Assembly: GCA_937952245.1 (NCBI GenBank)
Contig: CALFYS010000052.1
Coordinates: 1-6,256 of the forward strand
Source of the DNA: an uncultured Alphaproteobacteria bacterium
GTDB taxonomy: Bacteria > Pseudomonadota > Alphaproteobacteria > Puniceispirillales > UBA1172
Direction of reading: 5' to 3'
DNA length: 6,256 nt
In this document: positions 1 through 5,074 of the stretch, in pieces
Numbering within the stretch: the stretch's first letter is position 1
How the letters are laid out: each line of letters begins with the position of its first letter
Position numbers and translations under genes: made by a program
Notes under the pieces: model-generated
What the model saw: the letters and a program-made list of their open reading frames with translations, nothing else
What the model was told of the DNA's origin: nothing
Database searches by the model: none

Positions 1-35
1 ATAAGGCATTGGATATGTTGATCAAGAATTGAACA

Positions 36-64
36 TGGTCAAAACCCCGATATGGCGATAGAAT
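36..64 (+). promoter_or_regulatory. Possible sigma70-type promoter for the exonuclease-CBS-nucleotidyltransferase gene
   Basis: A TGGTCA box at 36-41 (4 of 6 matches to TTGACA) lies 17 bases before TAGAAT at 59-64 (5 of 6 matches to TATAAT). Transcription would begin near base 70, just before the hairpin at 77-107. The boxes and spacing are visible in the sequence, but matches this good arise by chance in AT-rich leaders, and alphaproteobacterial promoters often diverge from this consensus. The call is tentative. Confidence 0.3.
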
Positions 65-76
65 AAAGAAGAAGAC

Positions 77-107
77 CGCATCCCACCCCGCCAAAGCATG
101 GGATGCG
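77..107 (+). promoter_or_regulatory. Leader hairpin immediately before the ribosome binding site
   Basis: CGCATCCCA at 77-85 and TGGGATGCG at 99-107 are perfect 9-bp inverted repeats around a 13-base loop. The stem ends one base before the GGAGGGGG ribosome binding site at 109-116. No T-run follows, so it is not an intrinsic terminator of the usual form. If transcription starts near base 70, this would be the very 5' end of the mRNA and could stabilise it or affect ribosome access. Function is inferred; the repeat itself is certain. Confidence 0.45.
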
Positions 108-108
108 T

Positions 109-116
109 GGAGGGGG
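109..116 (+). promoter_or_regulatory. Strong Shine-Dalgarno site deciding the start at 119
   Basis: GGAGGGGG includes a full GGAGG core ending 5 bases before the ATG at 119. The alternative in-frame ATG at 98 has only C-rich sequence upstream and lies in the hairpin (its T and G are the first stem bases of the right arm). This favours 119 as the true start. Confidence 0.65.
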
Positions 117-118
117 AC

Positions 119-2257
119 ATGGCATCTCTAGCAACGATACCGCTTGAAAAATTACCCGTGGTCTCGGTTGATTTGGAAACAACTGGCCTGCGGCCTGCCC
201 ATGATCGGATTGTTCAGATCGGGGCGTGTGACCCATGGGATGAAACATCTCGGTTGGATCATCTGGTCAATCCAGGGGTGGCGATCCCCCAGACCAGCAC
301 AACCATTCATCATATTGATGATGCCATGGTGGAAGGGGCGGAAACCCTGCCACTGGTATTACCAAAATTAAAATCCATGATTGGCGCTAAGGTGATCATT
401 GGCTTTAACATTGGCTTTGATCTGGCGGTGTTGATGCATGAAGCCGAACGTCATGGTTTGGAATGGGATTGGTCCGCCGCCCTGTGTTTGCGGCAATTGG
501 GCAGCATTGCCCTTGGCGCGGAAGCCATGTTGGTGATGGGTGATCTTGATGCCATGGCCGGGCATTACGGTATTGATGTCGAAGACCGCCATACCGCCTT
601 GGGCGATGCGCTGATCACCGGGCGGATTTACCGCGCCATGTTGCCGGATTTAAAGAAAAAAGGAATTGTCACGCTGGCCGATGCGTTGCGCGGGTTAAGC
701 GGTTTGGATGATGCCCGAATGGCAACGGCGCGGGCAGGCTGGATTGATATTGCCGCCAGCCTTGGTCAGCCGATGTTAAACCGTGCCATTGAACGGATTG
801 ACCCTTACCCTTATCGCCACCGTATTGGTGATTTGATGTTGAAATCACCGCTGATCATGCCGCGCGACACCACCATCAGCCAAGCCGCTCGCCGCATGAA
901 AGATGAAAAGATTGACTGCGTCTTTGTCGGTGATGACACCGCTTCGGTTGAAGGCATTGTCTCAGAACGTGATTTTGTTCACGCGCTTTCCCATACATTT
1001 GAAGAAGTGGCACGAACACGGGATCTGCCTTTGGGCGATATTATGTCCACGCCGGTGATCACCGTCTCGGAACGTGATTTCATGCATATTGCCTTGGGGC
1101 GGATCAGCCGCCTTGATATTCGCCATCTCGGGGTGACGGATGATCAAGGGTTGTTTTCGGGCTGGATTTCAACCCGTGAGTTAATTCGCCAGCGGGCGAC
1201 CTCTGCCATGGTGATTGGTGATCAATTGGGGCACGCCCAATCAGGGCAAGATATGGCGGATGCGCTAAACGCCTTGCCGATGTTGGCCAATTCATTGCTT
1301 TCCGATGGCGTGAGCGGGCATGACATTGCCGCCGTGATCAGTGGTCAATATCGTTCAGCCTTAAGCCAAGCGGCGCAATTGGCCGAAGCGGATTTGGCCA
1401 AAGAAGGGGAGACGCCGCCCCGTGCCTATGCTGTTTTGGTGTTAGGGTCAGCCGGACGGGGGGAGAGCCTGTTGGCGGCGGATCAAGACCATGCGATTAT
1501 TTTCGCTGATGGCGATGATGGTGCTGACGGTAATAATGGTAATAACGGTGATGATGAAGCCGCTGGCGTTTATTTCCGCCGTTTGGGGGCAAAAATTTCC
1601 GATTATCTGGATGAAGCGGGCATTCCCTATTGCCTTGGAAAAGTCATGTCCAGTGAAGAAAAATGGTGCCGTTCATTGTCAGGCTGGCGGCAGGCGATTT
1701 CGTCATGGGTTAAAAAAGGCCGTCCTGAAGATTTGTTAAGCGTTGATATTTTCTTTGATGGTGAGGCGGTTTATGGCGATATGAGTTTGGCGCGCGACCT
1801 GCAACAAGCCATGCAAAGCAAAGCCACCAGACGTCCTGATTTTTTGAAGCAATTGGCTGGCAACCTTGGCAGTCATGGTGGCGGGTCAACCTTCTTTGGC
1901 GGGGTCAAAACCGAAGGAGGGCGGTTCAACATCAAGAAATATCTGCTCTTGCCCTTGGTGGAAACATTACGAATTTTGGCAATTTCTCGCGGCATATCTG
2001 AACGGAGCAGCGGCGGCCGGGCATCGGCTCTCTATCAGTCGGGCACCGTGCCATCAGAAGTGCCGCAATTGGCCGAAGATATTCATTTTTGTTTGAAATT
2101 GGTCTTGCGCCAGCAAATCAGCGATATTGCTTCAGGGGATTTGCCCACCACCAAGGTTGAAATGGCGGGGCTGAGCGCCTCGGAAAAACAAGTGCTTAAA
2201 TCCATCCGTGGCCGTGTCAGCCTATTGCCGAATGTCGTCCAAGATTGCTTGTTTTAA
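119..2257 (+). CDS. DEDDh 3'-5' exonuclease / twin CBS / DUF294 nucleotidyltransferase fusion protein
   Basis: This 712-residue protein (719 if started at 98) has several domains in order. Residues about 10-180 are a DnaQ-type exonuclease: VDLETTG gives D18 and E20, GFNIGFD gives D101, and HTALGD gives H158 and D163, a complete DEDDh set. Two CBS domains follow (about 236-293 and 305-361), which in other proteins bind adenine nucleotides. After a helical linker comes a DUF294, GlnD-like nucleotidyltransferase: GSAGRGE at 443-449, DQD at 455-457 and VDIFFD at 542-547, which probably holds the third acidic residue. The DUF294 C-terminal helical domain fills about 572-712. All catalytic signatures seem intact, so both enzyme activities are plausible, probably in the cytoplasm. 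Substrates are unknown. A glycine/Asp/Asn loop (465-479) is inserted after the DQD motif. The cNMP-binding domain common at the N-terminus of CBS-DUF294 proteins is absent, and the nuclease takes its place. The start at 119 is preferred for its ribosome binding site. Domain assignment is firm; biological role is not. Confidence 0.9.
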   Translation: MASLATIPLEKLPVVSVDLETTGLRPAHDRIVQIGACDPWDETSRLDHLVNPGVAIPQTSTTIHHIDDAMVEGAETLPLVLPKLKSMIGAKVIIGFNIGFDLAVLMHEAERHGLEWDWSAALCLRQLGSIALGAEAMLVMGDLDAMAGHYGIDVEDRHTALGDALITGRIYRAMLPDLKKKGIVTLADALRGLSGLDDARMATARAGWIDIAASLGQPMLNRAIERIDPYPYRHRIGDLMLKSPLIMPRDTTISQAARRMKDEKIDCVFVGDDTASVEGIVSERDFVHALSHTFEEVARTRDLPLGDIMSTPVITVSERDFMHIALGRISRLDIRHLGVTDDQGLFSGWISTRELIRQRATSAMVIGDQLGHAQSGQDMADALNALPMLANSLLSDGVSGHDIAAVISGQYRSALSQAAQLAEADLAKEGETPPRAYAVLVLGSAGRGESLLAADQDHAIIFADGDDGADGNNGNNGDDEAAGVYFRRLGAKISDYLDEAGIPYCLGKVMSSEEKWCRSLSGWRQAISSWVKKGRPEDLLSVDIFFDGEAVYGDMSLARDLQQAMQSKATRRPDFLKQLAGNLGSHGGGSTFFGGVKTEGGRFNIKKYLLLPLVETLRILAISRGISERSSGGRASALYQSGTVPSEVPQLAEDIHFCLKLVLRQQISDIASGDLPTTKVEMAGLSASEKQVLKSIRGRVSLLPNVVQDCLF
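1511..1555 (+). repeat. Five tandem 9-bp units coding Gly-X-X inside the nucleotidyltransferase domain
   Basis: Units GGCGATGAT, GGTGCTGAC, GGTAATAAT, GGTAATAAC and GGTGATGAT follow each other without gaps and encode GDD, GAD, GNN, GNN and GDD. The array sits in frame just after the DQDHAIIFAD strand of the active site and before the helix starting near the YFRRLG segment. Copy-number change would alter only the loop length and never the frame. It looks like replication-slippage expansion of a surface loop. Confidence 0.75.
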
Positions 2258-2317
2258 AGCACGGGATCGGCGATAACATTACCCATCACGGGTTAAAAAA
2301 CAGCAGGTTTCAAAACG

Positions 2318-3331
2318 ATGCAAAAGATTTTCATCACAGGCACCGCGGGGTTTATCGGCTTTCATCTGGCACAGAACCTGCTTGAGCGTGGCCACGAAGT
2401 GATCGGTTTTGATGGCATGACCGATTATTACGATGTGTCGTTAAAAGAACGCCGCCATCAAGTGTTGATGGAAAATCCAAAATTTACCGCTGTTCACGGA
2501 ATGTTGGAAGATTTCGACGCGCTGGAAAAGGTGTTTAACCAACACAAGCCTGATGTGATTGTGCATTTGGCGGCGCAGGCAGGGGTGCGCTATTCGATTG
2601 ATAACCCACGGTCATATGTTGATTCAAACCTGATCGGCAGTTTCAATATCATGGAAATGGCAAAGCAATTTCAGGTGGCGCATTTATTGATGGCCTCCAC
2701 GTCATCGGTCTATGGCGCCAATACCGATATGCCTTTTGATGAAAACCAGCCAACCAAACATCAAATGTCATTCTACGCCGCCACGAAAAAAGCCAATGAA
2801 GCCATGTCGCATTCCTATGCTCATATTTTTGGCATCCCGACCACCATGTTCAGATTCTTCACGGTCTATGGCCCATGGGGGCGGCCTGATATGGCGCTGT
2901 TTAAGTTTACCCGCGCCATGATGGCAGATGAGCCGATTGATGTGTATAACCATGGCAAAATGCAACGGGATTTTACCTTCGTGACCGATCTGGTGGAGGG
3001 TATTGCCCGCCTGATCCACGCCATTCCCCCCGCGCCTGATGCCCAGCAAGATCCCATCAAAGGCGATAGTCTTTCGCCGGTCGCGCCATGGCGGGTGGTG
3101 AATATCGGCAATGGTCACACGGTGGAATTGATGGATTATATCAAGGCGCTGGAGACTTCCTTAGGGATTGAAGCCAAAAAGAACATGATGGAGATGCAGC
3201 AAGGTGATGTTCCGGCAACGCTGGCGTCAAACGATTTGCTGAAAGCCTTAACCGGCTTCACCCCTGAAACGTCAGTAGAAGAAGGCGTAAAAGCCTTCGT
3301 CGAATGGTATAAATCGCATTATAACCATTAA
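2318..3331 (+). CDS. NAD-dependent epimerase, probable UDP-glucuronate 4-epimerase
   Basis: This 337-residue protein is an extended short-chain dehydrogenase/reductase, close to the usual length of bacterial UDP-glucuronate 4-epimerases (about 335). The Rossmann motif TGTAGFIG (G8, G11, G14) begins at the N-terminus. The active site has the STSSVYG segment (127-133) and Y153-x3-K157 in YAATKKANE. Segments such as LAAQAGVRYS, RFFTVYGPWGRPDMA, RDFTFVTDLVEG and the late QQGDVPAT are hallmarks of the UDP-GlcA 4-epimerase branch rather than generic GalE. The expected reaction is cytoplasmic interconversion of UDP-glucuronate and UDP-galacturonate, supplying surface polysaccharide or LPS. A weak AGCAGG at 2302-2307 is the only ribosome-site candidate. 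No glycosyltransferase lies nearby, so the glycan it serves is unknown. It probably heads a transcript with the next two genes. A different C4 epimerase substrate is the main alternative. Confidence 0.88.
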   Translation: MQKIFITGTAGFIGFHLAQNLLERGHEVIGFDGMTDYYDVSLKERRHQVLMENPKFTAVHGMLEDFDALEKVFNQHKPDVIVHLAAQAGVRYSIDNPRSYVDSNLIGSFNIMEMAKQFQVAHLLMASTSSVYGANTDMPFDENQPTKHQMSFYAATKKANEAMSHSYAHIFGIPTTMFRFFTVYGPWGRPDMALFKFTRAMMADEPIDVYNHGKMQRDFTFVTDLVEGIARLIHAIPPAPDAQQDPIKGDSLSPVAPWRVVNIGNGHTVELMDYIKALETSLGIEAKKNMMEMQQGDVPATLASNDLLKALTGFTPETSVEEGVKAFVEWYKSHYNH

Positions 3332-3347
3332 CCTGCATAACCATTAA
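3321..3347 (+). repeat. Direct repeat ATAACCATTAA spanning the epimerase stop codon
   Basis: ATAACCATTAA occurs at 3321-3331, where its last three bases are the epimerase stop, and again at 3337-3347, where its TAA is an in-frame stop just upstream of the transporter reading frame. The copies are 16 bases apart. This is either a small local duplication or chance in an AT-rich gap. No known binding motif is recognised. Confidence 0.5.
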
Positions 3348-3353
3348 TACGCT

Positions 3354-4592
3354 TTGCCCGCTGGATCAAATTTGAACGAACGCCAAAACAAAACCCCGCA
3401 AGATAACCCGCCGCTTGATTACGTGATCTTGGTGGCCTTGACTATATCAACCGTGGCCTTATCAACGGATGTGATGTTGCCGGCCATGGGGTTGCTTGGA
3501 TCAGCCTTTGACTTGGCCAATATCAATGACACGCAATATGTGGTGTCGGTGTTCTTCCTTGGTTTTGCCCTAGGCCAATTGGTGGTGGGGCCGCTCTCAG
3601 ACAGTGTTGGGCGGCGGCCTGTGGTGCTCTGGGGATATGGGCTTTTCCTGTTGGGATGTGTCTTGTCGATTTTTGCCAGCACTTGGCCGATGATGCTGGT
3701 GGGGCGGTTCTTGCAAGGGCTTGGGGCGGCGGCGCCTCGGATTGTCACCGTTGCCATGGTGCGCGATGATTATAAAGGCCGGATGATGGCAAAGATTATG
3801 TCGGTGGTGATGGCGGTATTTATAATCGTGCCTGCCCTCGCGCCAGCCTTGGGGCAAGTCTTAATCTATATGGGCGGCTGGCGAATGGCCTTTACAGGCT
3901 TGGTGCTGGTGGCCTTGCCAACAGCCCTTTGGTTTATGGTACGAATGCCTGAAACCTTGCCGCAAGACCGCCGCTTGCCGTTTTCAATCGCCGCCATTGC
4001 CCATGGGCTTGGGGTGATCTTTAAAACGCGCGTCACCATGGGATACACCATCGCGGGCGGGTTGATCTTTGGCTTATTCTTAGGCTATCTCAGCACCGCC
4101 CAACAAATCTTTCAGACCAGTTTTAATAAAGGCGATTGGTTCGCGGTTTATTTTGGCATGGCGGCCTTATCGATTGGCAGCGCGTCCTATTTGAATTCGC
4201 ATATGGTGATGATGATGGGAATGCGGAGGCTCAACCATGGAGCGGTAACGCTATTCACGCTGACCTCATGTTGCTTTTTGGCGCTGATGGTGATGGGGCT
4301 TGGTGGTGTGCCACCCTTTTGGGTGTTCATGATCTGGCTTTTGATTTCCTTTTTCTTTATTGGGATCATGTTTGGAAATGTCATGGCATTGGCCATGGAA
4401 CCGCTGGGGGAATTCGCTGGCTTGGGTTCAGCTTTCATTGGTGCTGTTTCAACCGCCATCTCACTGCCCTTAGGCTGGGTGATCAGCGACCGCTATGATG
4501 GCACGGTCTATCCTTTGGTGATGGGATTTGCTTTCCTAGGGGCGGCGGCATTGGTGGTGATGTTCTGGACAGACCGCAAGCGTGAAGGCTAA
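3354..4592 (+). CDS. MFS multidrug efflux transporter, Bcr/CflA family
   Basis: This inner-membrane protein of about 412 residues has the hydrophobic pattern of 12 transmembrane helices. The first helix (about 22-44) carries the ALSTDVMLPAM segment typical of Bcr/CflA drug:H+ antiporters. Motif A between helices 2 and 3 is GPLSDSVGRRP at 79-89, with D83 and R87-R88. The following RFLQGLGAAAPR segment and the RMPETLP end of the N-terminal half also fit this subfamily. It probably exports small toxic molecules by proton exchange; the substrate cannot be read from the sequence. An in-frame stop at 3345-3347 limits the start. No ATG precedes the first helix, so initiation must use TTG at 3354, TTG at 3372 (better placed after a GGA at 3363-3365) or GTG at 3423. 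The start is therefore uncertain by up to about 23 residues. It begins about 22 bases after the epimerase and ends 22 bases before the rhodanese gene, suggesting cotranscription. Confidence 0.87.
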   Translation: MPAGSNLNERQNKTPQDNPPLDYVILVALTISTVALSTDVMLPAMGLLGSAFDLANINDTQYVVSVFFLGFALGQLVVGPLSDSVGRRPVVLWGYGLFLLGCVLSIFASTWPMMLVGRFLQGLGAAAPRIVTVAMVRDDYKGRMMAKIMSVVMAVFIIVPALAPALGQVLIYMGGWRMAFTGLVLVALPTALWFMVRMPETLPQDRRLPFSIAAIAHGLGVIFKTRVTMGYTIAGGLIFGLFLGYLSTAQQIFQTSFNKGDWFAVYFGMAALSIGSASYLNSHMVMMMGMRRLNHGAVTLFTLTSCCFLALMVMGLGGVPPFWVFMIWLLISFFFIGIMFGNVMALAMEPLGEFAGLGSAFIGAVSTAISLPLGWVISDRYDGTVYPLVMGFAFLGAAALVVMFWTDRKREG

Positions 4593-4603
4593 AAACAGAT
4601 AAA

Positions 4604-4608
4604 AAGGA
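4604..4608 (+). promoter_or_regulatory. Ribosome binding site of the rhodanese gene
   Basis: AAGGA within an A-rich stretch lies 6 bases before the ATG at 4615. It is the most canonical ribosome site among the three middle genes and fixes this start, which also yields an intact signal peptide. Confidence 0.6.
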
Positions 4609-4614
4609 CAGAAG

Positions 4615-5052
4615 ATGTTAAAGAAAACATTATTTTCAACATTGACCACCATGCTGGCCACGACCATGTTGATGCAGCAACCTGCTTTGAGCGATGATGC
4701 GGCGATAGAAGCCATGGGCGAATATCTGATGTTCCAAGATTATCAATCGGGCATCATCATGCCGCAACAGATTGATCAGTCTATTTTTGAGCGGGTGGTA
4801 TTTATCGACACAAGATCAGAAGATGAATTTACCGCCGCCACCATCCCCGGTGCCAGCCATATCGAATGGCGTGAGGTGATCGAGCGGATTGATGAAATCC
4901 CCGAGGATCAAAAGACGATTTTATTCTGCAACACAGGCGCGCTTTCTGCCCAAGCGGTATTTGCTTTACGCGTCGCCGGGCGGGATAATGTCTTGGTCTT
5001 GCAAGGTGGGTTTTCAGGCTGGCAAGAAAACGCGGCTTACCAGCCCGAATAA
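4615..5052 (+). CDS. Exported single-domain rhodanese-like protein
   Basis: This 145-residue protein has a classic Sec signal peptide: MLKK, a hydrophobic stretch to about residue 20, and a likely cut after ALS at 24-26. A single rhodanese domain follows from about residue 55, with IDTRSEDEF (D65, R67), the IPGASHIEW segment and an active-site loop C105-NTGAL-S111. The CNxGxxS loop resembles that of the periplasmic PspE sulfurtransferase of E. coli and keeps the catalytic cysteine. The mature protein should be periplasmic. It is expected to carry a persulfide on C105, although its acceptor and physiological role are unknown. About 30 residues between the signal peptide and the domain are extra relative to PspE and include an acidic helix-like stretch. 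It follows the transporter by 22 bases and is probably the last gene of the transcript. Only 4 bases separate its stop from the convergent gene's stop. A lipoprotein is unlikely because the signal region lacks cysteine. Confidence 0.88.
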   Translation: MLKKTLFSTLTTMLATTMLMQQPALSDDAAIEAMGEYLMFQDYQSGIIMPQQIDQSIFERVVFIDTRSEDEFTAATIPGASHIEWREVIERIDEIPEDQKTILFCNTGALSAQAVFALRVAGRDNVLVLQGGFSGWQENAAYQPE

Positions 5053-5054
5053 GA

Positions 5055-5074
5055 TATTAATTGGCGGTGCCAAT
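5055..5074 (-). terminator. Weak terminator-like hairpin at the end of the minus-strand gene
   Basis: Read on the minus strand, ATTGGC, a 3-base ACC loop and GCCAAT (5060-5074) form a 6-bp stem over the last codons, followed directly by TAATATCTTATT. The tail is only moderately T-rich and the stem is short, so termination strength is doubtful. It is recorded because the two convergent genes leave no other intergenic space for a terminator. Confidence 0.25.

Noticed and set aside
98..118. ATG at 98 as start of the fusion protein
   Set aside because: It has no ribosome site and its T and G lie in the right arm of the hairpin at 77-107; ATG 119 has GGAGG at the right distance. It cannot be excluded, but it adds only seven residues.
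1053..1064. Perfect 12-bp palindrome CGGTGATCACCG
   Set aside because: It lies in the conserved coding segment PVITV of the second CBS domain and uses common codons, so an operator function is unlikely.
2281..2300. Hairpin ACCC...GGGT before an A-run between the first two genes
   Set aside because: It has a 4-bp stem only, and the following run is A rather than T on the plus strand; too weak to call a terminator.
2768..3118. Minus-strand open frame within the epimerase gene
   Set aside because: The plus-strand frame carries conserved epimerase motifs throughout this stretch; the antisense protein is His/Arg-rich, as expected for a shadow frame.
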